Source of the DNA: JAUSEW01 sp964414015
GTDB lineage: Bacteria > Patescibacteriota > Microgenomatia > Levybacterales > UBA12049
Assembly (NCBI GenBank): GCA_964414015.1
Contig: CAYPUE010000026.1
Location: 1-10,460, forward strand
Direction: 5' to 3'
Length of the DNA stretch: 10,460 nucleotides
Under the pieces are notes generated by a model. That model was not told the origin of the DNA and searched no databases. It was given only the letters and a program-made list of their open reading frames with translations. This document shows, in pieces, positions 1 to 5,906 of this stretch (the first letter of the stretch is position 1; every line of letters begins with the position of its first letter). The translations under genes were made by a program, and so were the position numbers.

Positions 1-1123
1 AGAGTCTGGCTACTTCCTCTATTAAATCTTCTTCTATTTTTAAATCATTTCTGTAGGTTGGGATAGTACATTCAATTATTTTTGTCATTCTGGCTTGTCC
101 AGAATCGATTCTGGAGTCATTAACGCTCCCCAGAATGACGGGATTAAGATTAAGGCTTTCTAAAATATTTAAAACTTTTTTTTCAGGGATTGTCAATCCT
201 AAGATTTCTGTTAGTCGGTTTAGTCTTAATTTTAATTTCCAGGGCATGAAGTCTTCTTTTTTAAGATCATATAAGTCGCTTTTTATTTCTCCGCCGGCTA
301 ATTCCAATATCAAATCAACGCATCGCTTCAATGTGTCAAGAGTGCCGTCACTATTAACTCCCCTTTCGAAAATAGCGCTTGCTTCCGATCGAAGGCCAAG
401 GGCTTGAGAAGTTTTTCTGATAAGCATGGGCACTTCTATGGGGACTCTTATGAAGATAGTTTTGGTTTCCTTAGAAATTTGGCTGTTAAATCCTCCTTTG
501 ATTCCGCAAAGATCAATAATTTTTTCGCTGTCTTTTATAGCCACTGCGCCTTTGGGAAGATGGTAAGTTATTCCGTCTACGCTTTTAAATTCTTCTCCTC
601 CGCTTGCCTGTACGACATTAAGAATATGTCCTTGTATTTTTTCATAGTCAAAAGCATGAAGAGGATTGCCCAATTCGAGCATTACGTAATTTGTAATATC
701 AACAATATTATTTATCGGCCTAAGGCCTACTTTTTGTAATTTATTTTTTAGCCAAAGAGGAGATTCTTTAACCGTTATACCGTCAATAATAATTCCCGTA
801 AATCTCGGATTTATTTTTGGATCTGTATTGATCGTAATTTTTTTCGTGCTCCCACTTGTCAAGTGGGAATTCGGTTTGAGGGCTGTTTTTAACTTAGGAT
901 ATTTGATGAATTTTCCCTCGATTGCTACGATTTCTCTGGCAATTCCTATTATTGATAATAAATCCGGACGGTTTGGGGTTATTTCAAATTCAAAAATCGT
1001 ATCTTCATCAACTTTAGAAATCCGTTCTGTCCCCAAGCCTACTTCAGTTAATCGCTCGCCCAATTCTTTGGGGCTAAGTGTGATATCTACGTATTCTTTT
1101 AACCAAGATAAAGGTGCAATCAT
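1..1123 (-). CDS. pheT: Phenylalanine--tRNA ligase beta subunit, 3' end beyond window
   Basis: PheT pairs with PheS in the alpha2-beta2 enzyme that charges tRNA-Phe in the cytoplasm. The frame opens at ATG 1123, one base after the pheS stop, and stays open to the window edge (about 374 codons). The start MIAPLSWLKEYVDI, then FEITPNRPDLLS (about residues 46-57), the B3/4 signature PINNIVDITNYVMLELGNPLHAFDY (about 135-160) and DLIEEVAR near the edge are typical PheT. The roughly 100-residue EMAP-like tRNA-binding domain that long bacterial PheT carries after residue 40 is absent, so this is the short form. Two in-frame additions, at about residues 86-92 and 329-347, coincide with palindromic DNA (850-868 and 84-139). 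It is translated with pheS and shares its attenuator. The C-terminal half, including any anticodon-binding domain, is not visible. Confidence 0.95.
   Translation of the reverse strand, partial: MIAPLSWLKEYVDITLSPKELGERLTEVGLGTERISKVDEDTIFEFEITPNRPDLLSIIGIAREIVAIEGKFIKYPKLKTALKPNSHLTSGSTKKITINTDPKINPRFTGIIIDGITVKESPLWLKNKLQKVGLRPINNIVDITNYVMLELGNPLHAFDYEKIQGHILNVVQASGGEEFKSVDGITYHLPKGAVAIKDSEKIIDLCGIKGGFNSQISKETKTIFIRVPIEVPMLIRKTSQALGLRSEASAIFERGVNSDGTLDTLKRCVDLILELAGGEIKSDLYDLKKEDFMPWKLKLRLNRLTEILGLTIPEKKVLNILESLNLNPVILGSVNDSRIDSGQARMTKIIECTIPTYRNDLKIEEDLIEEVARL
84..139. repeat. 56-bp palindromic element inside pheT (RPE-like)
   Basis: The ends GTCATTCTGG (84-93) and CCAGAATGAC (130-139) are perfect 10-bp inverted repeats. 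The middle holds a perfect 18-bp palindrome, TCCAGAATCGATTCTGGA (98-115). The element reads in frame through PheT as about residues 329-347, between the B3/4 core and the IPTYRNDLKIEEDL segment, where other PheT proteins have a short connection. This resembles the in-frame palindromic elements known from Rickettsia (RPEs). Mobility is inferred from architecture only. Confidence 0.75.
850..868. repeat. Short perfect palindrome inside pheT
   Basis: TCCCACTTGTCAAGTGGGA has 9-bp arms around one central base. It encodes roughly SHLTSGS (PheT residues 86-92), between the N-terminal PNRPDLLS region and the B3/4 domain. It may be a small dispersed palindrome tolerated in a linker. Only one copy of this exact sequence is in the window, so membership of a repeat family is a guess. 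Confidence 0.5.
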
Positions 1124-1124
1124 A

Positions 1125-2162
1125 TTAGAACTGTTCCAAAATCCTTAAATCGGGATTTGTCAAAAGCCGAAGATCATCCATTTGATAGCGCAGAGTTACA
1201 AGCCTTGATAATCCGATTGCGAAAGCAAAGCCGGAAACTTTTTGACTGTCATATCCTGCGGCTTTTAAAACATTTGGGTGAATCATTCCGGCCGGCATAA
1301 TCTCGCTCCATCCAGAATTTTTACAGAAACTGCAGCCCTTACCCCTGCAGACGGTACACTCCATATAGGTATCTATCCCCGGTTCCACAAATGAAAAATT
1401 AGTTGTCGCAAATTTAATTTTAGTTTTTTCACCCAAAAGTTTTTTAAGAACGTAATCGATTGTTCCAAAAAGATCTGTCATTTTTATATCTTTGTCTACT
1501 GCAAATCCCTCAATTTGCCAGAATTCAAAACTATGTGAGGCATCTACATCGTCAACACGGTATACTTTCCCGGGTACTATTACCCTAACTGGCGGTTTAA
1601 TTTTCTCCATAACCCTAACCTGCATATTGGATGTTTGAGTTCGTAATAAAATTTGCCCGGGTTCAGCTTTACTATTCCGTGTGTCCAAATAGAGGGTTGC
1701 CTGCGTATCGCGTGACGCTGCGTTTGGCGGCATGTTTAAGGCAGTAAAATTGTAATAATCGGTTTCTATTTCCGGTCCGTCAGCAGCCTGAAATCCAAGA
1801 CTTTTAAAAATATCTACGACCTCATACAAAACCTGCGTCATCGGGTGCAAATGTCCGATATCCGGTTTTATTCCCGGAATAGTTTTGTCAATTGCCTCTC
1901 TCTCCGCATCAAAGTTTTGATTTTTGATTTTTGATTTTTGATTTTCCAGTGTTTCCTCTATTGTCTTTTTTACCTCATTAGCCAGTCTTCCAACCTCTCC
2001 CCTTTTTTCCAAAGGAAGTTTGGGAAGCTCTTTCAGAAGAAATGTTAGCTTGCCGCTTCGTCCCAAAAATTGCAGTTTTAATTCCTCTAATTCTTTTGGA
2101 TTATCACAATCAAGAATTAAAGATAAGGCCGAATTTTTAACACTAATCAATTCTTCTTCCAT
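1125..2162 (-). CDS. pheS: Phenylalanine--tRNA ligase alpha subunit
   Basis: This is the catalytic alpha subunit of phenylalanyl-tRNA synthetase, 345 residues, a normal length. Residues 1-95 form the N-terminal helical/coiled-coil arm. The class II core follows with HPMTQVLYEVVDIF, TQTSNMQVR and motif 2 (KVYRVDDVDASHSFEFWQIEGF, about 204-225). A zinc-ribbon-like CTVCRGKGCSFCKNSGW lies near 270-285, and the protein ends in motif 3 and NPDLRILEQF. In motif 3 the usual Glu before Arg appears as Ser (GLSRL), while the Arg is kept. The start is ATG 2162; no clear Shine-Dalgarno precedes it. Four tandem heptamers (1915-1945) add the Lys/Asn/Gln-rich stretch QKSKIKNQN between arm and core. Its transcript passes the Phe-leader attenuator upstream, and pheT follows after one base. 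Confidence 0.97.
   Translation of the reverse strand: MEEELISVKNSALSLILDCDNPKELEELKLQFLGRSGKLTFLLKELPKLPLEKRGEVGRLANEVKKTIEETLENQKSKIKNQNFDAEREAIDKTIPGIKPDIGHLHPMTQVLYEVVDIFKSLGFQAADGPEIETDYYNFTALNMPPNAASRDTQATLYLDTRNSKAEPGQILLRTQTSNMQVRVMEKIKPPVRVIVPGKVYRVDDVDASHSFEFWQIEGFAVDKDIKMTDLFGTIDYVLKKLLGEKTKIKFATTNFSFVEPGIDTYMECTVCRGKGCSFCKNSGWSEIMPAGMIHPNVLKAAGYDSQKVSGFAFAIGLSRLVTLRYQMDDLRLLTNPDLRILEQF
1915..1945. repeat. Tandem heptamer TTTTGAT x4 (plus partial) inside pheS
   Basis: TTTTGAT is repeated four times from 1915 to 1942 with a partial fifth unit to 1945. On the coding strand it reads ATCAAAA units and gives QKSKIKNQN at about PheS residues 74-82. Seven-base units cycle through all three frames, so a change of one unit would shift the frame; a change of three would not. 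Confidence 0.8.
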
Positions 2163-2208
2163 AATTTAAGAATACCATAACTCATTTACCCAAACAACTT
2201 ATACAAAC

Positions 2209-2251
2209 AAAAAACCTCCGTTTATTTCCTGCTTTTTGCAGGGACGGAGGT
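2209..2251 (-). terminator. Rho-independent terminator of the pheST attenuator
   Basis: On the minus strand ACCTCCGT (2251-2244) pairs perfectly with ACGGAGGT (2221-2214). An inner CCTGC/GCAGG stem closes an A5 loop, and six T residues follow (2214-2209). The terminator lies 46 bases before the pheS start, so it can stop transcription before pheST. It is arm 3:4 of the attenuator. Confidence 0.85.
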
Positions 2252-2291
2252 CAATCTTTAGTTAATTTTTAACGCAAAAACTAACCTCCGC

Positions 2292-2339
2292 TTAAGCGAA
2301 GGTAAAGAAAAACAAATTTATTTTTCTTAGTTTTTGCAT
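2292..2339 (-). CDS. Phe-rich leader peptide of the pheST attenuator
   Basis: This is a 15-codon frame, MQKLRKINLFFFTFA, from ATG 2339 to TAA 2294-2292. Four of the last six residues are Phe. It lies directly upstream of pheS, with its stop in the loop of the 1:2 hairpin. In Escherichia coli the pheM leader (also with an FFF run) occupies the same place between rplT and pheS. The role is to sense Phe-tRNA supply by ribosome stalling, not to make a stable protein. The Shine-Dalgarno is weak (AAAAAG upstream). No homology is claimed beyond position, size and Phe content, but these fit so well that chance is unlikely. Confidence 0.85.
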   Translation of the reverse strand: MQKLRKINLFFFTFA

Positions 2340-2376
2340 ATTAATCAATTCTTTTTAGTAAATTACGAATAATATA

Positions 2377-2586
2377 CTATCTCTCTTGTAGCTTAGATAC
2401 TAACGCTTCTCGTGCTCCACGTTTGTTCGCAAGCAAGTCCGTTAAATGTCGTAATGCTTCTGGTTGCCCACCTTCCTCCCCTGCTTTTCTTGTTCTTTCA
2501 AAGTTATGGATTGCGGTGGAAACCTCTCTTGCAATTTCTTTTCTTACCATAGGACGAATGATATCAAACGCTTTTGACTTTGTCAA
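2377..2586 (-). CDS. Small uncharacterised protein between rplT and the phe leader
   Basis: This 69-codon frame overlaps the rplT end by 23 bases in another phase. The product is hydrophilic, predicted helical and rich in Arg, Glu and Ala (for example EALRHLTDLLANKRGAREALVSKL), with no signal peptide, membrane segment or Cys motif. I do not recognise the family. The first possible start is TTG 2586; the first ATG is 2550 (13th codon, before VRKEIARE). Neither has a clear ribosome-binding site, so translational coupling to rplT is likely if the gene is real. Codon choice resembles the neighbouring genes. It may serve mainly as the region carrying an internal promoter for the phe leader, although no good promoter was found. 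Confidence 0.5.
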   Translation of the reverse strand: MTKSKAFDIIRPMVRKEIAREVSTAIHNFERTRKAGEEGGQPEALRHLTDLLANKRGAREALVSKLQER

Positions 2587-2914
2587 CGATGTTTTTGAAA
2601 GCGGCCGGATCGCTAATCAAAAGATTGCTTAAGATTTTTCGATCAAGTTCGATGTTGGCTTTCTTAAGCTTATTAATAAAAACGCTGTAAGACAAGCCTT
2701 CTGCCTTTACGGCTTGGGAAATCCTAGTTATCCAAAGCTGCCGGAAATCTCTTTTCTTAAGTTTTCTTCCGGCGAACGCGTAAGCTCCGGCATGAAGCGC
2801 CGCGTCCCGCGCAACCGTTATTAGACGGCTTTTTGTTGCCCTAAAGCCTTTCGTAAGGCTTAATGCTTTCTTATGTTTTCTTTTGACTACGATTCCTCTT
2901 TTAATTCTTGTCAT
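2564..2914 (-). CDS. rplT: 50S ribosomal protein L20
   Basis: L20 binds 23S rRNA and is needed early in 50S assembly. The 116-residue product has the usual length and the family core: basic N-terminus TRIKRGIVVKRKHKK, then KGFRATKSRLITVARDAALHAGAYAFAGRKLKKRDFRQLWITRI (about residues 22-65). The start is ATG 2914, 20 bases after the rpmI stop, without an evident Shine-Dalgarno. The order infC-rpmI-rplT is conserved across bacteria. In several bacteria L20 represses this operon by binding its mRNA; I did not identify a binding site here. Confidence 0.97.
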   Translation of the reverse strand: MTRIKRGIVVKRKHKKALSLTKGFRATKSRLITVARDAALHAGAYAFAGRKLKKRDFRQLWITRISQAVKAEGLSYSVFINKLKKANIELDRKILSNLLISDPAAFKNIVDKVKSV

Positions 2915-2934
2915 ATATTATTAGCGTTTAGTTT

Positions 2935-3132
2935 TTAAGCTCTCCCTAGCATCTTTTTTATTCTTTGGGCAAATTTGCCTTTTAACATTCCCGGTTCTTT
3001 ATGCCGTCTGCTTCTTCTTGCGGATTTATTTATTTTCAAATGCCCGGCATACTGATGCGAGAACATCACTTTGCCTGTTTTGGTGACCTTAAACCTTTTC
3101 GATACCGATTTCTTTATTTTCTTTTTTGGCAT
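2935..3132 (-). CDS. rpmI: 50S ribosomal protein L35
   Basis: This is the 65-residue basic large-subunit protein L35, starting MPKKKIKKSVSKRFKVTKTGKV with ARRSRRHKEPGMLKG further on, as expected for the family. The start is ATG 3132, which lies inside the 3' end of infC: the genes overlap by 44 bases in different phases. The start fits the conserved MPK N-terminus, so the overlap is genuine unless infC reads differently. A small palindrome (3143-3157) sits just upstream of the start and could form a hairpin near the initiation site. Confidence 0.95.
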   Translation of the reverse strand: MPKKKIKKSVSKRFKVTKTGKVMFSHQYAGHLKINKSARRSRRHKEPGMLKGKFAQRIKKMLGRA

Positions 3133-3697
3133 ATTCTTTTTTGGAAGTCAGACTTCCTTTCCTTTCCGGCGACAATAAAGTTATTAATTGCGGCCCTTCG
3201 AAATGTACTTCCCTATCAACCTTTGAGACATCGGAAACTGCCGCAATTACCTTTTGCATAATCTCTTTCCCGAATTCGGGATGCGCGATCTGCCGTCCCC
3301 TAAACTTCAATACCAATCTTACTTTGTCATTATCTTCCAGGAATTCCCTGCCTCTTCTGATCACGACTTGCAAATCGTGTTCGTTCATGAAGGGGCCAAG
3401 TCTTAATTCTTTGGTTTCCGAAATTTTACTTTTTTTCTTTTCTTCCTTTTTCTTTTTGGCCTCTTGATATAAAAATTTTTTAAAGTCAATGATTTTGGCT
3501 ACCGGCGGAGCTGCCATCGGTGCAACTTCTACCAGATCAAGTCCTTCTTGCCTTGCCTTTGTCAGCGCTTCAAATTTAGACAATACTCCGATTTGCTTGC
3601 CCAGACTATCTAAAACACGAAGGGTATGAGCAAAAATCCGCTCGTTCACCCTGTAAAATTTTCTTTCTTCCTGTCTTTTCTTAAATCTTCTTATCAA
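3089..3697 (-). CDS. infC: Translation initiation factor IF-3
   Basis: IF-3 binds the 30S subunit, checks the start codon and initiator tRNA, and keeps subunits apart. The N-domain (YRVNERIFAHTLRVLDSLGKQIG, EALTKARQEGLDLVEVAP, about residues 15-60), the lysine-rich linker (KKKKEEKKKSK) and the C-domain (KELRLGPFMNEHDLQV, FLEDNDKVRLVLKFRGRQIAHPEFG) are all present. At 202 residues it is longer than usual (about 170-180) because of a 20-residue lysine-rich tail after LLSPERKG that overlaps rpmI and includes a palindrome-encoded GSLTS. The likely start is TTG 3697, inside the thrS 3' end; ATA follows as the next codon. Rare starts are common in infC (AUU in Escherichia coli), so the exact start is uncertain. 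Confidence 0.95.
   Translation of the reverse strand: MIRRFKKRQEERKFYRVNERIFAHTLRVLDSLGKQIGVLSKFEALTKARQEGLDLVEVAPMAAPPVAKIIDFKKFLYQEAKKKKEEKKKSKISETKELRLGPFMNEHDLQVVIRRGREFLEDNDKVRLVLKFRGRQIAHPEFGKEIMQKVIAAVSDVSKVDREVHFEGPQLITLLSPERKGSLTSKKEYAKKENKEIGIEKV
3143..3157. repeat. Short palindrome in the infC tail, next to the rpmI start
   Basis: GGAAGTCAGACTTCC on the plus strand has 7-bp arms around one base. It reads in frame as GSLTS in the extra C-terminal tail of IF-3 and lies 11 bases upstream of the rpmI ATG, so it could also be an mRNA hairpin near that start. The architecture is like that of 850-868, with a different sequence. Confidence 0.45.
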
Positions 3698-4979
3698 TTT
3701 CTTCTTTTACCTTTTGTAAAAATTTGGAAATTTCAATTGGCCCTAAATCCTTGCCTTCTCTGGTTCTTACGGAAATGGTCTGATTTGCTATTTCCCTATC
3801 CCCTATTATACCCATAAAAGGCACTTTTTGTAAAGTAGTATTCCTGATTTTCGCCTGAAGAGTTTCCTTGTGATTATTAAGTTCTACCCGGATATTTTCT
3901 TTTTTAAACTTATTAAATATATCTTGTGCTCCTTTTAATTGTTTATCCGTAATTGGTAATATCTCGACTTGTACAGGCGAAAGCCAAAGCGGAAAAGCCC
4001 CCTGATAATGCTCGGTTAAAATTCCTATAAATCTTTCAAAAGATCCGAAGATAGCCCGATGAATCATTACCGGTCTTTTTGGTTTTCCATCATTATCAAT
4101 GTATCTCAGCTTGAAAGCTTCGGGCATGTGGAAATCGAGCTGGACAGTAGCCAATTGCCAATCTCTTCCCAACGCATCTTTTATATGTATATCGATTTTG
4201 GGACCATAGAATGCGCCGTCTCCTTTTTTGCCTCCTGCTTTAATCTTTTTTTTCTTTAACACTTCCTCTAAGTCTTTTTCTGCTCTATTCCACATTTCAT
4301 CTGTACCCGCTCTTTGTTCTGGTCTAGTTGCAAACCTAAACTCATAATCAAATCCAAAATTTTTGTAAAAACTTATCATCATGTCGAGAATATTTGAAAC
4401 TTCATTGAGGATTTGATCTTCGGTAGCATAGATATGCGCATCATCCATAGTGAGTTGTCTAACTCTTAAGAGTCCATTTACTTCTCCTGACTTTTCTCTG
4501 CGGTGTAGTCTTCCGAGCTCCGAAAGCCTAAATGGCAATTCTTTATATGTACGCGGTCTAAAGCGATAGATAATTGTTGACTCGGGACAATTCATGGGTT
4601 TGAGCGTGTAATTAGCAGGAGGAGTGTTAATTGTTAATTTCCTCCCTATCTCTACTGGAATTTGCACGCCCTTAAGTTTTTTATTAAATTCTTCAATCTC
4701 TTCATCCTCATAAAGTGCTAGATTATACATGTTGCGAGCGCCGAACTTTATCCAATGTCCAGACTGTTTGAATAGTTCGCTTTTGACCATTATTGGGGTT
4801 GAGGTTTCGAGGTATCCTGCTTTTTCAGTTAATTCTCTAATATATTTTTCTAACTCTTTAAAAATTACCATTCCTTTCGGAAGCCAGAACGGTGCGCCTG
4901 GAGAGATATCATTAGTGAAAAATAATTCCAGCTCTTGACCAATTTGCTTGTGATCTTTAAGCGATGTTTTGTTGTCCAT
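3681..4979 (-). CDS. thrS: Threonine--tRNA ligase, catalytic and anticodon-binding domains only
   Basis: This enzyme charges tRNA-Thr with threonine. The product is 432 residues versus about 640 for typical bacterial ThrRS: it begins at DHKQIGQELELFF, the start of the catalytic core, so the TGS and editing domains are absent. An in-frame TAA at 5000-4998 excludes an upstream extension. Zinc ligands are conserved: Cys131 (KPMNCPE), His182 (MDDAHIY) and His307 (VMIHRAIFGS). Motif 2 (RLSELGRLHRREKSGEVNGLLRVR) and motif 3 (GSFERFIGIL) are present, as is the anticodon-binding domain (LSPVQVEILPITD to the end). Residues about 86-122 form an insertion before KPMNCP. Usual GH after NCP is ES here. 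It lies 26 bases after the HD gene and overlaps infC by 17. Confidence 0.96.
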   Translation of the reverse strand: MDNKTSLKDHKQIGQELELFFTNDISPGAPFWLPKGMVIFKELEKYIRELTEKAGYLETSTPIMVKSELFKQSGHWIKFGARNMYNLALYEDEEIEEFNKKLKGVQIPVEIGRKLTINTPPANYTLKPMNCPESTIIYRFRPRTYKELPFRLSELGRLHRREKSGEVNGLLRVRQLTMDDAHIYATEDQILNEVSNILDMMISFYKNFGFDYEFRFATRPEQRAGTDEMWNRAEKDLEEVLKKKKIKAGGKKGDGAFYGPKIDIHIKDALGRDWQLATVQLDFHMPEAFKLRYIDNDGKPKRPVMIHRAIFGSFERFIGILTEHYQGAFPLWLSPVQVEILPITDKQLKGAQDIFNKFKKENIRVELNNHKETLQAKIRNTTLQKVPFMGIIGDREIANQTISVRTREGKDLGPIEISKFLQKVKEEIDKKI

Positions 4980-5005
4980 AGAAATTATTTTATCAGGTTA
5001 AGGCT

Positions 5006-5578
5006 TCAAAGTCCAAGAGTGCCGCTTATTGACTGCATTGCGGTCAGCGTTATGGAGATAAATTCGGGAAGCGGAATTCCCAGTTTTAACTCGCACATTT
5101 TTATCGCTTCCCTATTCGCGCCTTTGGCAAAAGAATTATCGTTAAATTTTTCCAGAACGAATTCCGATGTCACAGAAGAAAGCATTTTACCAACACGAAC
5201 AAGTGCCGCTGCGGCAATTAATCCTGTTAATTGGTCAGCGCAATAAATACTCCAATCCATAAGACTTACGGGTTCTATTTTGGTGTTCTCAAAGTTGTGG
5301 GATTTGATAGCATAAGCAATATCCGGCGGAATTATTCCGGGAGTTTTTTCAAAAAGCAAAAGTCCATGATTTTCCGGATTACCTTTGCATAATTCATAAT
5401 CCGCATCATGAAGCAGTCCTGTAATTCCCCATTTTCCTTCAAGCAAAATATCGTAAGGTTGAGGGTTCAATCTTTTGTACAAAGCTTTCATTACCGCTTC
5501 CGCAGCCAAACAATGTTTGATAAGATTGGGATTGGTTAAATAAGTTGTTAAAATTTTGTAAGCTTCGTCCCTATTCAT
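5006..5578 (-). CDS. HD-domain phosphohydrolase-like protein
   Basis: This 190-residue protein carries an HD metal-binding pattern: His22 (LIKHCLAAEAVM), His57-Asp58 (GLLHDADYE), His71 (ENHGLLLF), His94 (AIKSHN) and Asp115 (YCADQLTGLIAAAALV). HD proteins are metal-dependent phosphohydrolases acting on nucleotides or related phosphoesters; the substrate here cannot be told. There is no signal peptide or membrane segment, so it is cytoplasmic. The start is ATG 5578, with no clear Shine-Dalgarno. It is the first gene after the promoter at 5663-5691 and is followed by thrS after 26 bases, so it probably shares the translation operon's transcript. The 5' leader contains an ATTCCGCC/GGCGGA stem near 5590-5635 of unknown meaning. 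Confidence 0.85.
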   Translation of the reverse strand: MNRDEAYKILTTYLTNPNLIKHCLAAEAVMKALYKRLNPQPYDILLEGKWGITGLLHDADYELCKGNPENHGLLLFEKTPGIIPPDIAYAIKSHNFENTKIEPVSLMDWSIYCADQLTGLIAAAALVRVGKMLSSVTSEFVLEKFNDNSFAKGANREAIKMCELKLGIPLPEFISITLTAMQSISGTLGL

Positions 5579-5662
5579 AGATTTTACTATTTAATCCGCC
5601 TTCGCTTGGATGGTGAATTTTTTTGTGGCGGAATTTTGTATTAATGCTAAATTAATCATTTT

Positions 5663-5691
5663 ATGATATACTAAAAATGTAAATTTTTCAA
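5663..5691 (-). promoter_or_regulatory. Promoter of the HD-thrS-infC-rpmI-rplT cluster
   Basis: On the minus strand TTGAAA (5691-5686, 5/6 match to the -35) is followed after 17 bases by TATCAT (5668-5663, 5/6 match to the -10). It lies about 85 bases upstream of the HD start and overlaps the divergent extended -10, so the two directions may compete for polymerase. Confidence 0.6.
5664..5672 (+). promoter_or_regulatory. Extended -10 promoter for the small plus-strand gene
   Basis: TGATATACT is an extended -10 (TGn plus TATACT, 5/6) about 30 bases before ATG 5703. No good -35 is seen 17 bases upstream, as is allowed for extended -10 promoters. Confidence 0.5.
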
Positions 5692-5702
5692 TTAACACAT
5701 TA

Positions 5703-5906
5703 ATGTTGTCTATGAATTACTCACTCGCAAACAAAAAAGTTTCTATCGGTGGAAAAATTGTAATTACAGATTGGCGACGAGCAAAAGTCGTATCTCCAGA
5801 GAACCTGCAAAAAAAGATTGAGGCGAATGAAAATGTTAAAAAAGAAGTTCAAAGGCAGAAGGAAGTAGTTCCCACAAGCAGCAACATAACTATTGTGGCT
5901 GTTTAG
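5703..5906 (+). CDS. Small uncharacterised basic protein
   Basis: This is the only convincing plus-strand gene. The 67-residue product (or 64 from ATG 5712) begins MLSMNYSLANKKVSIGGKIVITDWRRAKVV, has a charged helical middle (ENLQKKIEANENVKKEVQRQKE) and ends SSNITIVAV. I do not recognise a family; there is no signal peptide and no metal-binding motif. Support comes from a well-placed extended -10 upstream, codon choice like the neighbours, and no better gene on the other strand over most of its length. Its 3' end overlaps the convergent protease gene by 17 bases, so antisense interference is possible. Confidence 0.6.
   Translation: MLSMNYSLANKKVSIGGKIVITDWRRAKVVSPENLQKKIEANENVKKEVQRQKEVVPTSSNITIVAV

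Larger units (their letters stand above)
2209..2339 (-). promoter_or_regulatory. pheST transcription attenuator with alternative hairpins
   Basis: Four arms can be read on the minus strand. Arm 1 is ACCTTCGC (2303-2296), arm 2 GCGGAGGT (2291-2284), arm 3 ACCTCCGT (2251-2244) and arm 4 ACGGAGGT (2221-2214). Arms 1:2 form an 8-bp hairpin with loop TTAA, which is also the leader stop codon. Arms 2:3 form an antiterminator of 7 Watson-Crick pairs plus one G-U. Arms 3:4 form the terminator. An outer 10-bp stem joins GCAAAAACTA (2337-2328) to TAGTTTTTGC (2283-2274). A ribosome stalled on the Phe codons would cover arm 1 and free arm 2 to pair with arm 3, giving read-through. A ribosome reaching the stop would cover arm 2 and allow termination. 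The structures are seen; the behaviour is inferred from known pheM-type attenuators. Confidence 0.85.

Noticed and set aside
135..1148. Open frames on the plus strand across 135-1148
   Set aside because: They lie antisense to pheT, which has clear conserved motifs over the whole stretch; their products look like translation of complementary codons.
2209..2400. T-box riboswitch before pheS
   Set aside because: No conserved T-box sequence (AGGGTGGNACCGCG type) is present, while the leader peptide with alternative hairpins explains the region fully.
5585..5640. Stem ATTCCGCC/GGCGGA in the HD gene leader as a terminator or thrS-type regulator
   Set aside because: The loop is long, there is no T tract, and no similarity to a known leader; only mentioned as a possible structure.
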